This document shows, piece after piece, positions 1 through 9,141 of a stretch of 64,000 bases of DNA (the first letter of the stretch is position 1; every line of letters begins with the position of its first letter). Source of the stretch: Bog-473 sp963781955 (GTDB taxonomy: Bacteria; Actinomycetota; Acidimicrobiia; Acidimicrobiales; RAAP-2); NCBI GenBank assembly GCA_963781955.1, contig CAWAHU010000002.1, positions 62,001 through 126,000 on the forward strand, written 5' to 3'. Below the pieces are notes generated by a model that saw nothing but the letters and a program-made list of their open reading frames with translations, ran no database searches and had not been told where the DNA came from. A program made the translations under genes and the position numbers.

Positions 1-1
1 C

Positions 2-1507
2 GACGCCATCCGCCTCCGGCGGTCGCTCGACACCCTCACCCAGGGCGTGGTGCTCTGCGACGAGAACGGCACCGTCATCTACCGCAACGGGCGCGCCAAC
101 GCGCTCATGGTGAGCCGTCACGGCGACGCCTTGGCCGCCCAGGCCGTGACCGAAGTGCTCGAGGACGCGTGGCACGAGGGCTCGGCCGAACGCACCCTGG
201 ACCTCTACGGCCCGCCCCGGCGCACCTTGCAAGTGCGGGCGCGTCAGATCGACGACGGTCGGCGGCCTCTCGGGGTGATCGCGCTGATCGAGGACATCTC
301 CGAGCGCCGGCGGCTCGAGGAGATCCGCCGGGACTTCGTGGCCAACGTGAGCCACGAGCTCAAGACCCCGATGGGCGCGCTGGGGCTGCTGGCCGAGACC
401 CTGGTCTCGGAGCCCGACCCCCAGGTGGCCCAGCGTCTCGCGGGGCGCATCCACAACGAGGCCTTCCGGGTCAGCCGGATCATCGACGACCTGCTCGACC
501 TCTCGCGGATCGAGTCCGAGGAAGCGCCGCCGCGCGAGCCGGTCCTGGTCAACCTCGTCATGGCCGACGCCATCGAGCGGGTGCGGGCCACGGCGGACCA
601 GCAGGGCATCGAGATCGTGCTCCACGAGCCCTCGCCGCCGGTGGCCGTGATGGGTGACCGCCGCCAGCTGGTCTCGGCCATGCACGCCCTGCTGGAGAAT
701 GCCATCACCTACTCGTACGACAACTCGAAGGTGGTGGTGAGCGGCACCGTGCAGCGCGCCACCCCCACGCCGACGCACCCCGCCGTGGCCACTGCAGCCC
801 TGGTGGAAGACGCGGTCACGGGCCCCGATCCCGTGACCCGGCCCGAGCCCGTGACTGGCCCACCGACCGGCGAGGTACCCACCGGCGAGGTCCCGGCTGG
901 CCCACCGACCGGCGAGGTCCCGGCTGGCCCACCGACCGGTGAGGTCCCCACCGGCGAAGTCCCCATCGTGGCGCACGACGAGGCGGTGACCGGTGAGGTA
1001 CCCGTCGTGCGGTCCACCCCCGAGGCTGCGGCCGCGGGCGACGAGGGCGAGAAGGGGAACGACCCGGATCCGAACGACCGTCCCGGTGCTCCCACCTTCA
1101 CCCCCGAGATCCTCGACCAGTACTCACCGGCCAGCGGCGCCGTCACGGCGTCGCCCGCCACCGGGACAACGGCTCCGGTGGCCTCGGCCGAAGGCGACGT
1201 GGCCGCCGGCGGAGCAGCCGATGCACTGGCCGGTCCCAATTGGCGCGTCGAGGATCGCGACACCGTGCGGCTGTCGGTGCAGGACCACGGCATCGGCATC
1301 CCGGCACGCGACCTCGACCGGATCTTCGAACGTTTCTACCGGGTCGACCACGGGCGCAGCCGCGACACCGGCGGCACCGGCCTCGGGCTGTCCATCGTCC
1401 GCCACGTGGCCAACAACCACCAGGGGTGGGTGGACGTCGAATCGCGCGAGGGTGAGGGCTCGACGTTCACCCTGGTGCTGCCCATCCAGACCGAGCGGGT
1501 GGCGTGA
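2..1507 (+). CDS. senX3: SenX3-like sensor histidine kinase, 5' end outside the window
   Basis: The frame is open to the first base, so the N-terminus lies upstream; the first in-window start (GTG at 47) sits inside a PAS-like segment. The HisKA H-box reads FVANVSHELKTP with the phospho-acceptor His codon at 353-355. An N-box (HALLENAITYS) and the G-boxes (DHGIGIPARD, GGTGLGLSIV) form the HATPase domain. Between the N-box and the D-box is an insert of about 160 residues (about 757-1236), rich in Pro, Gly, Ala and Thr with TGEVP repeats, which is absent from ordinary kinases. Its stop overlaps the regX3 start (GTGA), so the pair is translationally coupled. SenX3-RegX3 pairs in actinobacteria respond to phosphate limitation; the same role here is inferred from the close match of the partner. 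Confidence 0.9.
   Translation, partial: DAIRLRRSLDTLTQGVVLCDENGTVIYRNGRANALMVSRHGDALAAQAVTEVLEDAWHEGSAERTLDLYGPPRRTLQVRARQIDDGRRPLGVIALIEDISERRRLEEIRRDFVANVSHELKTPMGALGLLAETLVSEPDPQVAQRLAGRIHNEAFRVSRIIDDLLDLSRIESEEAPPREPVLVNLVMADAIERVRATADQQGIEIVLHEPSPPVAVMGDRRQLVSAMHALLENAITYSYDNSKVVVSGTVQRATPTPTHPAVATAALVEDAVTGPDPVTRPEPVTGPPTGEVPTGEVPAGPPTGEVPAGPPTGEVPTGEVPIVAHDEAVTGEVPVVRSTPEAAAAGDEGEKGNDPDPNDRPGAPTFTPEILDQYSPASGAVTASPATGTTAPVASAEGDVAAGGAADALAGPNWRVEDRDTVRLSVQDHGIGIPARDLDRIFERFYRVDHGRSRDTGGTGLGLSIVRHVANNHQGWVDVESREGEGSTFTLVLPIQTERVA
860..1003 (+). repeat. TGEVP-coding repeats inside the kinase ATPase domain
   Basis: About 145 bp encode six copies of TGEVP, several within a larger PPTGEVPAG-type unit. 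The DNA units are nearly identical, which points to recent expansion by slippage or recombination. The repeats lie in the kinase insert between N-box and D-box and keep the reading frame. Confidence 0.85.
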
Positions 1508-2280
1508 GCAAGCCGAGCGCAAAGTCCTCGGGCAAGAAGGCGGCGCGCCCTGCGCCAGGGGACGGCCCGGTCAAGGTGCTGCTCGCCGAGGACGAGGAGT
1601 CCTTCGTCGAGGCCCTCGTAATCGGCCTGAGCAACGAGGGCTTCCGGGTGACCGTGGCGCGTGACGGCATCGAGGCGCTGCAGCTGTTCGACGAGGTCCA
1701 GCCGGACATTCTGCTCCTCGACCTCATGCTGCCCAAGATGTCGGGCATCGACGTATGCCGCACCGTCCGGACCCGCTCGCATGTCCCGATCATCATGGTG
1801 ACGGCCAAGGGCACGGAGATCGACACTGTCGTCGCGCTCGAGGTCGGGGCGGACGACTACGTCACCAAGCCCTACCGGCTGCGCGAGCTCGTGGCCCGCA
1901 TGCGCGCGGTGTTGCGCCGTGCCCCTGGGGGGTCCGAGGCGACCGACCTGGGTGGCTCCATCGAATTCGGCAGCGATGGGACATGGGAGTCCAACGGGAT
2001 CAAGGTCGACTTCGACCAGCGGCGAGTGTTCGTGCGCGGCGACGAGGTACACCTGCGGCGCAAGGAGTTCGAGCTGCTGCGCCTCCTGGTCGAGAACTCC
2101 GGGCGGGTGTTGACGCGCGACGTCCTCATCGACCGTGTCTGGGGCAGCGACTACATCGGCGACACCAAGACGCTCGACGTCCACGTCAAGCGTCTGCGCT
2201 CCCGCATCGAGGAGGACCCCTCGAACCCGGTCCTCATCACGACCGTGCGGGGCGTGGGCTACCGGTTCGCTGCCGCCTGA
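1504..2280 (+). CDS. regX3: RegX3-like response regulator
   Basis: This is an OmpR/PhoB-type DNA-binding response regulator of 258 aa. After a basic Lys/Ala-rich N-terminal extension of about 20 residues, the receiver domain carries the acidic pair in LLAEDEES, the phospho-acceptor Asp73 in LLLDLMLPK and Lys122 in DDYVTKPY. A winged-helix domain follows, with RVWGSDYIGDTKTLDVHVKR near the recognition helix. It closely resembles mycobacterial RegX3. The GTG start overlaps the kinase stop codon. The N-terminal extension is unusual; a later start near the receiver cannot be excluded. Confidence 0.93.
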   Translation: MSKPSAKSSGKKAARPAPGDGPVKVLLAEDEESFVEALVIGLSNEGFRVTVARDGIEALQLFDEVQPDILLLDLMLPKMSGIDVCRTVRTRSHVPIIMVTAKGTEIDTVVALEVGADDYVTKPYRLRELVARMRAVLRRAPGGSEATDLGGSIEFGSDGTWESNGIKVDFDQRRVFVRGDEVHLRRKEFELLRLLVENSGRVLTRDVLIDRVWGSDYIGDTKTLDVHVKRLRSRIEEDPSNPVLITTVRGVGYRFAAA

Positions 2281-2363
2281 TCCTCCCCCGGCTCTGCCGT
2301 GCGGGCCCTGCCGCTGCATAGGAACGGCCCGGTGGCGGCCGGCAGGCAGCGGTGCGGCGCCGG

Positions 2364-3110
2364 TCAGACGGTGAGGCGGGAGAAGTCGTCGGGGACGGTG
2401 GCGCCGGGCACGGCGGCCAGGTCGACCTGCCCCCCGATGTGGGTCAGCACCAGGTGGCAATCCGGGTGGGCGGCCTGGAGCGCGCGGACGCTCTCCTCGT
2501 CCATGTGGCTCGAGCGAACGCCGGGCGGCGTGTGCCGACCGTTGCACTCGACCACCAGGACATCGGCGGCGCCCGCCAGCTCGTGCAGACCGTCGCAGGG
2601 CGTCGTGTCGCCCGAGTAGGCGACGACCTGGCCCGGCCGCTCGAAGAGGTACCCGAAGCAGCGCAGGTACGGGACGTGGTCGACCTCGACGCCGCGGAAA
2701 CGTAGATCCCCCGCCTCTTGCCACGACCCGTCGACCTCGACGTAGCGGAAATCGACGCGGTCGACAGCAGTTTCGTGCACCGTCCGCACCGCGCCGGCGT
2801 CGCACAACCCCACCAGGTGGTCCTCGATCCCCGGCGGGCCCACCACCCGGACCACGCGACCGCCGTCCACCTCGGCCGCCGCCTCGGAGAAGGCCTGCAA
2901 CAAGAAGGGCCAGCCGAAGCAGTGGTCGGCGTGAAAGTGCGACACGACCACCACCTCGATTTCGTCGACCGCGAACCCGCAACGGCGCAGGTGCGGCAGT
3001 GCGGTCGGCGACGGCTCGACGAGCACGGTGCCGTCCATGACGAAGCTGTTCCAGTAGCGGCCCGGTGGCGCCAGGAAGTTGCCGGTGCCGAGGAACGTGA
3101 GCTCGCTCAC
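2364..3110 (-). CDS. MBL-fold metallo-hydrolase, RNase Z-like
   Basis: A 248-aa metallo-beta-lactamase-fold protein. The zinc motif HFHADH is at residues 58-63, followed by YSGDTTPCD with its metal-bridging Asp, and a late LTHIGG His. The layout resembles RNase Z and arylsulfatase-like hydrolases; the substrate cannot be told from sequence. The frame stays open far upstream, but the GTG at 3110 overlaps the serS stop (GTGA) and begins a normal MBL N-terminus (VSELTFLGTGNF), so I use it. It is probably cotranscribed with and coupled to serS. Confidence 0.85.
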   Translation of the reverse strand: MSELTFLGTGNFLAPPGRYWNSFVMDGTVLVEPSPTALPHLRRCGFAVDEIEVVVVSHFHADHCFGWPFLLQAFSEAAAEVDGGRVVRVVGPPGIEDHLVGLCDAGAVRTVHETAVDRVDFRYVEVDGSWQEAGDLRFRGVEVDHVPYLRCFGYLFERPGQVVAYSGDTTPCDGLHELAGAADVLVVECNGRHTPPGVRSSHMDEESVRALQAAHPDCHLVLTHIGGQVDLAAVPGATVPDDFSRLTV

Positions 3111-4411
3111 GGCGCCTTCAGCAACAGCTCGCCGCCGAGGTAGGGCGCCAGGACCTCGGGCAAGCGGACGGACCCGTCCTCCTGGCGGCCGTTCTCGACC
3201 AGCGCGGCCCAGATGCGGGGCCAGGCCAGGGCCGAGCCGTTCACTGTGTGCACCAGCTGCGGCGCGCCACCACCGGCCGGGCGGAAGCGAACGTTGGCTC
3301 GCCGCGCCTGGTAGTCGCGGAACCAGCTGACCGAACTCACCTCGAGCCAACGGTCCACCCCCGGCGCGTAAGCCTCCAGGTCGAACGTGCGCGCCGACGA
3401 GCCGCCGAGGTCACCGCAGCACAGATCGAGCACCCGGTAGCGGAGCTCGAGCTCCTGCAGCAGGGTCTCGGCCCGGCGCAGGATGTCGGCCTGCGCCTCC
3501 AGCCCGCCCTTGGGCGTGGCGTAGGCGAAGAGCTCCACCTTGTCGAACTCGTGCACCCGGAGCAGCCCACGCGTGTCGCGACCCGCGGCGCCGGCCTCGC
3601 GCCGGTAGCAGGCGGTCGACGCGGTGTAGCGGACGGGGAGCGCCGACTCGCGAAGGATCTCGCCCCGGTGCATGGAGGTCAACGGCACTTCTGCCGTCGG
3701 GATGAGCCATAGGTCGTCGCGCTCGACGTGGTACGCCTCGTCGGAGAACTTCGGCAGGTGACCGGTCGACGTCATGGTCTCCGTCAGCACCATGGTCGGG
3801 GGGCGGATCTCCTCGTAGTCAGACGCGTGCCGGTCGAGGGCGAAGGCGGTGAGCGCCCGCAACAGTCGCGCGCCGAGGCCCCGGTAGAGCGGGAACATCG
3901 AGCCCGACAGACGCGCCCCGCGCTCCATGTCGAGCAGACCCAGCGCTTCGCCGATCTCCCAGTGCGGCACCTGCTGGTGGTCCGGGCGACCCGGTTCGGG
4001 CCGTCCGGCCTCCTGCCCGGGCCACCACCGGCGCACCTCGACGTTGTCCTCCTCGCCGGACCCGTCGGGGGCGTCTTTCGCCGGGATGTTGGGCAGGTAG
4101 AGGAGGCCGGTCCGCCACTCGTCGGCCAGCGCGTCCGCCTCGGCCGCGGCGGCGCGCTCGTCCTCGCCCAGGGCGCGGCTGCGGGAGCTGAGCTCGGCCG
4201 CCCGCGCCTCGTCCCCCTCCTTCTTGGCCTGCCCGACCTGCTTCGAGAGCTCCTTCACCTCGGACCGCATGTCCTCGGCCTGCTTCACCTTGGCTCGCCA
4301 CGCCACGTCCGCGACGAGCACGGCCTCCACTTCGGCCGGCTCAACGCCGCGCCGGGCCAGCGCGGCCTTCACCCGGTCGGGGTCGTCGCGCAGGGCTCGG
4401 ATATCGATCAT
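3107..4411 (-). CDS. serS: Seryl-tRNA synthetase
   Basis: A 434-aa class II aminoacyl-tRNA synthetase that charges tRNA-Ser and, for selenocysteine users, tRNA-Sec. The N-terminal coiled-coil arm is rich in Lys, Glu and Ala (about residues 30-100). Motif 2 includes TACYRREAGAAGRDTRGLLR with HEFDKVELF, and motif 3 is near NGSALAWPRIWAALVENGRQ. Length and domain order are normal. Its stop overlaps the next gene's start. Confidence 0.97.
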   Translation of the reverse strand: MIDIRALRDDPDRVKAALARRGVEPAEVEAVLVADVAWRAKVKQAEDMRSEVKELSKQVGQAKKEGDEARAAELSSRSRALGEDERAAAAEADALADEWRTGLLYLPNIPAKDAPDGSGEEDNVEVRRWWPGQEAGRPEPGRPDHQQVPHWEIGEALGLLDMERGARLSGSMFPLYRGLGARLLRALTAFALDRHASDYEEIRPPTMVLTETMTSTGHLPKFSDEAYHVERDDLWLIPTAEVPLTSMHRGEILRESALPVRYTASTACYRREAGAAGRDTRGLLRVHEFDKVELFAYATPKGGLEAQADILRRAETLLQELELRYRVLDLCCGDLGGSSARTFDLEAYAPGVDRWLEVSSVSWFRDYQARRANVRFRPAGGGAPQLVHTVNGSALAWPRIWAALVENGRQEDGSVRLPEVLAPYLGGELLLKAP

Positions 4412-4437
4412 CCCTGCTCAAAGTAGCCTGCGACGCC

Positions 4438-5508
4438 ATGCCAGCCGTCGAAGTCTCGGGCCTCACCGTCCGCTACGGACCGCCGGGCACGCCCCCGGCC
4501 GTCGACGGACTCGACCTGCGCGCGGAGGCGGGCGAGGTCCTGGTCGTCCTCGGGCCCAACGGTGCCGGCAAGACGTCGACCGTCGAGACCCTCGAGGGCT
4601 ACCGCACGCCCGTGTCCGGCACGGTGACGGTGCTCGGGCTGGACCCGGGCCGGGACCACGGCGCGCTGACCGGCCGGATCGGCGTGATGCTCCAGCGCGG
4701 CGGCGTGTACCCGATGCTCGGTCCGCGCCGGGCGATCGACCTCTTCGGCCGCTACTACGACGACCCCGTCCCGACCGATGAGCTGCTGGACCTGGTCGGC
4801 CTGCGCCGCGTGGCGACCACGCCGTTCCGCCAGCTGTCGGGCGGCGAGCAGCAGCGCCTCTCCCTGGCCCTGGCGCTGGTGGGCCGGCCCGCGGTCACCT
4901 TCCTCGACGAGCCGACCGCCGGGGTGGACCCCGAGGGCCGCATCGCCGTCCGCGACGTCGTCGCCGACCTGCGCCGGCGCGGCGTCTGTGTGCTGCTCAC
5001 CACGCACGAGCTGACCGAGGCCGAGAAGATGGCGGACCGCATCGTGATCCTGGCGGCCGGACGTTCCGTGCTCGAGGGAACGCCCCGGGAGCTCACCGGC
5101 ACGGCCGGCACCGCAGGCGGGGCAGGTGGGCGTCCTGCTCCGGCGGTGGTGTCATTCGGAGCAGTGCCGGGCATCGACACCGTGGCGCTCGCGGCCGCCG
5201 TCGGACCGGGCACGGAGGCGGGCGAGACCGCGCCCGGCCGCTACCGCGTGGAGGCGGGCCCCGGCGTCGCCGCACCCGAGGTCACCGCCGCGGTCGCCAC
5301 GTTCCTGGCCGCGCGTGGCGCCGCGCTCAGCGACCTGGTGGCCGGCCGCACGCTCGAGGACGTGTACTTCGAGGCGGTCGGCTCGGCCGCGGGCGAACCC
5401 GACGCGGCAGAGGGGGACGCGACCGCCGGGCCGGGGGGACGCCGCGGCCGGACGCGGAGCGGACAGGGGCGCAGCGGGCGGCGCCAGGGGCGGCGCTGGG
5501 AACAGTGA
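4438..5508 (+). CDS. ABC transporter ATP-binding protein, drug/ABC-2 export type
   Basis: A 356-aa ATPase subunit of an ABC-2 exporter (DrrA-like). Walker A GPNGAGKT is at 39-46, the Q-loop at MLQRGG, the signature LSGGEQQ at 133-139 and Walker B VTFLDE at 153-158, followed by the D-loop and the switch His in TTHELTEAE. About 120 C-terminal residues beyond the ATPase core end in a Gly/Arg-rich tail. The stop overlaps the start of the permease gene, so both proteins should be made together. The substrate is not predictable. Confidence 0.92.
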   Translation: MPAVEVSGLTVRYGPPGTPPAVDGLDLRAEAGEVLVVLGPNGAGKTSTVETLEGYRTPVSGTVTVLGLDPGRDHGALTGRIGVMLQRGGVYPMLGPRRAIDLFGRYYDDPVPTDELLDLVGLRRVATTPFRQLSGGEQQRLSLALALVGRPAVTFLDEPTAGVDPEGRIAVRDVVADLRRRGVCVLLTTHELTEAEKMADRIVILAAGRSVLEGTPRELTGTAGTAGGAGGRPAPAVVSFGAVPGIDTVALAAAVGPGTEAGETAPGRYRVEAGPGVAAPEVTAAVATFLAARGAALSDLVAGRTLEDVYFEAVGSAAGEPDAAEGDATAGPGGRRGRTRSGQGRSGRRQGRRWEQ

Positions 5509-6254
5509 CAGCACCGGCGCTGCGGCCGCTCGCCGCGCAGACCGAGGCGGAGATCTACATGACGCTCCGCCGCGGCGAGACGCTGTTGCTCACGCTGGGC
5601 ATCCCCGTCGTCTTCCTCCTGTTCTTCTCCAAGGTCTCGGTGGTGTCGACGCCGGGGACCACGCCGGCCAACTTCTTCGTGCCCGGGATCTTGTCGCTGG
5701 CCGTGATGTCGACCGCCATGGTCTCGCTCGGCATCGCCACCGGCTTCGAGCGTGGGTACGGCGTGCTCAAGCGGCTGGGCGCTACGCCGCTGGGCCGTCC
5801 GCGCCTGCTGGCGGCCAAGGTCGTCACCATCGTCGCCGTCGAGCTGCTGCAGGCCGCCGTGCTGCTGCCGGTCGGGCTGGCCCTGGGCTGGGACCCGGGC
5901 GGCGGCGGGGCCCCGGCCGTCGGGGCGGCGATCGCCGCCATCCTGCTCGGCTCGGCCGCCTTCGCCGGCATCGGGCTGCTCATGGCGGGCACGCTGCGCG
6001 CCGAGGTCAACCTGGCCGCAACCAACGGCCTCTACCTGATCCTTCTGCTGCTCGGCGGCATGATCGTGCCCATCACCAAGCTGCCTTCGGGGTTGGCCGC
6101 CTTCGCCAAGCTGCTGCCGGCCGAGGCGCTGTCCGCCGCCCTCCACGCCACGCTCGGGCACGGGGTGCAACCCCCCGCGGAGTCCTGGGCGGTGCTGGCG
6201 GTGTGGGCGGTGGCGGCCCCGGTGGCCGCCTCGCTCAGCTTCCGCTGGGAATGA
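5505..6254 (+). CDS. ABC-2 type permease
   Basis: A 249-aa membrane protein with about six hydrophobic segments, typical of ABC-2 permeases paired with DrrA-like ATPases. An N-terminal cytoplasmic stretch (AEIYMTLRRGETLLLT) precedes the first helix, and the segment ERGYGVLKRLGATPLGRPRLL is a common ABC-2 motif. The GTG start overlaps the ATPase stop (GTGA). The last 20 bp overlap convergently with the 3' end of the thioredoxin-like gene. Confidence 0.9.
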   Translation: MTAPALRPLAAQTEAEIYMTLRRGETLLLTLGIPVVFLLFFSKVSVVSTPGTTPANFFVPGILSLAVMSTAMVSLGIATGFERGYGVLKRLGATPLGRPRLLAAKVVTIVAVELLQAAVLLPVGLALGWDPGGGGAPAVGAAIAAILLGSAAFAGIGLLMAGTLRAEVNLAATNGLYLILLLLGGMIVPITKLPSGLAAFAKLLPAEALSAALHATLGHGVQPPAESWAVLAVWAVAAPVAASLSFRWE

Positions 6255-6878
6255 TGGCTCGCTCGTCGTCGGCGAACGTGGCCGGCGTCAGCTGCGCGCC
6301 GGGGACGACCTTGGCGATGGTGCCGTCGGCCCGCACGAACACGGTGTAGGGGTCGCCCGTGAACTCGAACTTCCCCGCGGTGATCGTGCCGTCCGAGTCG
6401 TAAGCCACGGGGAACGTCACCCCGGCGCTCTTGATGAACGCGGCCGCGTTCGACGGCGAGTCGAGCGTGTCCACCCCGACAACACGGACGGAGGCCAGCG
6501 GTCCGGTCCCGGCGGACTGGCGGGCGACCGCGGCCGCCAGCGGAGGCAGTTCGGTGTGGCAGGCCGTGCACCAGTCGCCGAAGAAGAGGAGGACCGTCGG
6601 CTTCCCGTGGACCCCGGAGGAGGACGAGACCGATACGGTGGCCGGGCCGCTCGGACCGACGTTGTGCGCCGAGAAGGAGGGCACCGGGTCGCCCGGGCCG
6701 GGCTGGCCCGACGCGGTCCCCTTGCCGCCGGACCCGACGCTCGTGAAGAGGCCGATCCCGAGGACCACGGCGACCACGACGCCGACGAGCAGGAAGACCT
6801 TGCGGGGCCGGCGCGGCGGGGCGCGGCGCCCGGAACCGGGCCGGTGGCCGCCGGCGGGGCCGGCTCGGCAGTGGACAT
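6235..6878 (-). CDS. Membrane-anchored TlpA/ResA-like thioredoxin, apparent N-terminal frameshift
   Basis: The conserved part has a membrane anchor (KVFLLVGVVVAVVLGIGLF) and a periplasm-facing thioredoxin fold with active site WCTAC in FFGDWCTACHTELPP, as in TlpA/ResA thiol-disulfide proteins for cytochrome and haem maturation. This frame has no ATG, GTG or TTG between the ctaB stop and the anchor. The only good start, ATG at 6878 (MSTAEPAPPAATG), is in another frame and must shift by one base within the GC-rich run around 6800-6830. I annotate from 6878 as a frameshifted CDS. Proximity to ctaB and ctaA supports a role in oxidase or haem assembly. Confidence 0.72.
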
Positions 6879-6890
6879 CGCGCCTCGACG

Positions 6891-7826
6891 CTAGTGAACG
6901 AGGTTGGTGAGGAGGACGTCGCCCGCCATGGCCACGAAGAGGATGGTCAGGTAGGTGATGGAGTAGCCGAACACCTTCATGGCGTCGCGCCCGGCCACCT
7001 CGCCGGTCTGGGCCAGCCCCCACAGCCGGGTCACCAGGTAGAGGAACACCGCGCCCAGGACGGCGGCGGTGACCATGTACACCCAGCCCAGGTCGGCCAC
7101 CGGCCCGAGCAGGAAGGTCACGGCGACCAGGGCCACCGTGTAGTACACGATCTCGGTGGTCGTGCGCTTCATGGATGCCACGACCGGGAGCATGGGCACG
7201 TCGGCCGCCCGGTAGTCCTCCTCGTAGCGCACGGCCAGGGCCCAGAAGTGCGGCGGGGTCCAGATGAAGATGATGGCGAACATCACCACGGGCGTCCACG
7301 AGAGGCTGTCGGTGACGGCCGCCCAGCCGACCAGGACGGGCACGGCGCCGGCGGCGCCGCCGATCACGATGTTCTGCGTCGAGCGCCGCTTGAGCCACAG
7401 CGTGTACACGAAGACGTAGAACAACGTGGCCGAGATGGCCAGCACCGCCGAGAGGAGGTTGACGGCCAGCCACAGCTCGACGAACGCCGCCACCTCGAGC
7501 GTGAGCGCGAAGACCAAGGCGGCGGTCGGCGTCATGGCACCGGTGACCAGGGGACGGTTCCTGGTGCGGTTCATCAAGCGGTCGATGTCGCGGTCGACCA
7601 CCATGTTGATGGCGTTGGCGCCGCCCGCCGCCAGTGCGCCTCCGGCCAGGGTGGCCACCATCAACCACACCGGCGGGACCCCGCGCCGGGCCACCACCAT
7701 GGTGGGGAGCGTGGTGACCAGGAGGAGCTCGATGATGCGTGGCTTGGTCAGGGCGACATATGCCCCGACCGTCTGCCACGACCACCGTGCCCGCCGGCCC
7801 TCGATGGCGGCTGCCTCGACCGACAT
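6891..7826 (-). CDS. ctaB: Protohaem IX farnesyltransferase (haem O synthase)
   Basis: A 311-aa polytopic UbiA-family prenyltransferase that converts haem B to haem O for aa3-type oxidases. The first prenyl-diphosphate/Mg motif is N74...D78...D82 within NAINMVVDRDIDRLMNRT, followed by RNRPL. About nine hydrophobic segments span the protein. It is divergent from ctaA with about 67 bp between the starts, the usual actinobacterial arrangement, which suggests shared control. Confidence 0.95.
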   Translation of the reverse strand: MSVEAAAIEGRRARWSWQTVGAYVALTKPRIIELLLVTTLPTMVVARRGVPPVWLMVATLAGGALAAGGANAINMVVDRDIDRLMNRTRNRPLVTGAMTPTAALVFALTLEVAAFVELWLAVNLLSAVLAISATLFYVFVYTLWLKRRSTQNIVIGGAAGAVPVLVGWAAVTDSLSWTPVVMFAIIFIWTPPHFWALAVRYEEDYRAADVPMLPVVASMKRTTTEIVYYTVALVAVTFLLGPVADLGWVYMVTAAVLGAVFLYLVTRLWGLAQTGEVAGRDAMKVFGYSITYLTILFVAMAGDVLLTNLVH

Positions 7827-7893
7827 GCGGGCCTCAGCCTATGCACATGGCCGCCTGGGGGCCAAGCGACCGACGCCGGTACGATTGGCCCGC

Positions 7894-8916
7894 GTGTCGC
7901 CCCGCCGCACCCTCTCCGTCTCGCCCACCGTGTTCCACCGCCTGGCCGTGGTCTCCCTGGCCTTCGTGGCCCTCATCGTGCTCACCGGCGGCGCGGTCCG
8001 GCTCACCGGCTCGGGCCTGGGCTGCAGCAACTGGCCCGAGTGCTCGGCCGGCCACCTGAGCCCGGCCCTCCATTTCCACAGCTGGGTCGAGTTCGGGAAC
8101 CGCCTGGTCACGGTGCTCATCACGGTCCTGGCCGCCGTGACGCTGGTGGCCTCGATCCTCCGCTCGCCCCGCCGGCGCGACCTGGTCTGGCTGAGCGTCG
8201 GGCTGGTGGGCGGGATCCTGGCCCAGGCGGTGATCGGCGGGATCGTCGTGTACACGAAGCTGAACCCGTACCTGGTGCAGCTGCACTTCTTCGCCAGCAT
8301 GCTCCTGGTGGCGGACGCCGTCGTCCTCGTGCACCGCTCCACGCGTGCCTACGCGCCCGGCTCGGGCCGGCCGCTCGTGCCGCGCCCGGTGATCCGCCTC
8401 TTCTACGGCCTGCTCGCCCTGCTGGCCGTGGTGATCGCCGCCGGCACCGCCACCACGGGCGCCGGGCCCCACGCCGGGGAGAGCTCGGGCCAGGAGGTGG
8501 CGAAACGGATCCCGGTCGCCTTGCGGGACATGGCCGAGGTGCACTCGACCCTGGCCCTCCTCCTGGTGGGCGTCACCGTCGGGCTGGTCGTGGCCCTCCA
8601 GTCGGCCGACGTGCCCGAACGTGTCCGGCGCTCGGGCCGGATCCTCCTCGTCGTCATGGTGGCCCAGGCCGCCGTGGGCTACGCCCAGTACTTCTCCCAC
8701 CTGCCGGCGCTCCTGGTCGAGTTGCACCTGGCCGGCGTCACCGCCCTCGTCGTCGGCATGGTGCAGACCTTCCTCGTGTGCACGCACCACCCCCCCGAAG
8801 TCCTCACCGCCCCGGTTGGCGGCGGTGCGGTGGCACACGGGGTGACCGTCGGCGCGACGCAGGCCGGGGGCGCCTTCGGCGCGACGCAGGCCGGGGGCGC
8901 CTTCGGCGCCACGTAG
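7894..8916 (+). CDS. ctaA: Haem A synthase, CtaA/COX15 type
   Basis: A 340-aa, eight-helix protein that oxidises haem O to haem A. Conserved His residues lie in HFHSWVEFGNRL, QLHFFASMLL, EVHSTLALLL and VELHLAGVTA, and the N-terminal motif GGAVRLTGSGLGCSNWPEC is typical. The frame is open further upstream, over ctaB, but GTG at 7894 gives the expected N-terminus. The last 20 residues are a low-complexity tail encoded by a 27-bp tandem duplication. Confidence 0.93.
   Translation: MSPRRTLSVSPTVFHRLAVVSLAFVALIVLTGGAVRLTGSGLGCSNWPECSAGHLSPALHFHSWVEFGNRLVTVLITVLAAVTLVASILRSPRRRDLVWLSVGLVGGILAQAVIGGIVVYTKLNPYLVQLHFFASMLLVADAVVLVHRSTRAYAPGSGRPLVPRPVIRLFYGLLALLAVVIAAGTATTGAGPHAGESSGQEVAKRIPVALRDMAEVHSTLALLLVGVTVGLVVALQSADVPERVRRSGRILLVVMVAQAAVGYAQYFSHLPALLVELHLAGVTALVVGMVQTFLVCTHHPPEVLTAPVGGGAVAHGVTVGATQAGGAFGATQAGGAFGAT
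8851..8904 (+). repeat. 27-bp tandem duplication at the 3' end of ctaA
   Basis: Two identical 27-bp units (8851-8877, 8878-8904) and the start of a third encode GATQAGGAF twice at the C-terminus, just before the TAG stop. The tail lies outside the conserved CtaA domain. Confidence 0.85.
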
Positions 8917-8938
8917 GCTCGGGCCGGCCACACCGCTC

Positions 8939-9014
8939 GCCCCCATCGTCTAGCGGCCTAGGACACCGCCCTTTCACGGCGGCAGCACGGGTTCGAATCC
9001 CGTTGGGGGTGCCA
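8939..9014 (+). tRNA. tRNA-Glu (TTC)
   Basis: Full cloverleaf: acceptor GCCCCCA pairs with TGGGGGT, the anticodon arm is CCGCC-CTTTCAC-GGCGG with anticodon TTC, and the T-loop is TTCGAAT. The discriminator is G, and CCA is encoded at 9012-9014. It starts 22 bp after the ctaA stop. Confidence 0.97.
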
Positions 9015-9141
9015 ATTGGCATTGACCCTTTAGGGGCGAGCCAGCGTTGTAAGAGTTTGGTCGTGAGCTACCGGGGGTAGTCCATGCCAATGTGGTGCAC
9101 CCGCGGCTAGGTAGGACCTGACAGGACGAGGCTCGGCTGAT

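Noticed and set aside
860..1003. Short spaced repeats suggesting a CRISPR array
   Set aside because: The units are in-frame TGEVP codons inside a kinase gene with no unique spacers of constant length and no cas genes.
6894..9080. A 728-codon open frame antisense to ctaB and overlapping ctaA
   Set aside because: Typical GC-rich shadow: low-complexity composition, and the opposite strand and the other frame encode complete CtaB and CtaA.
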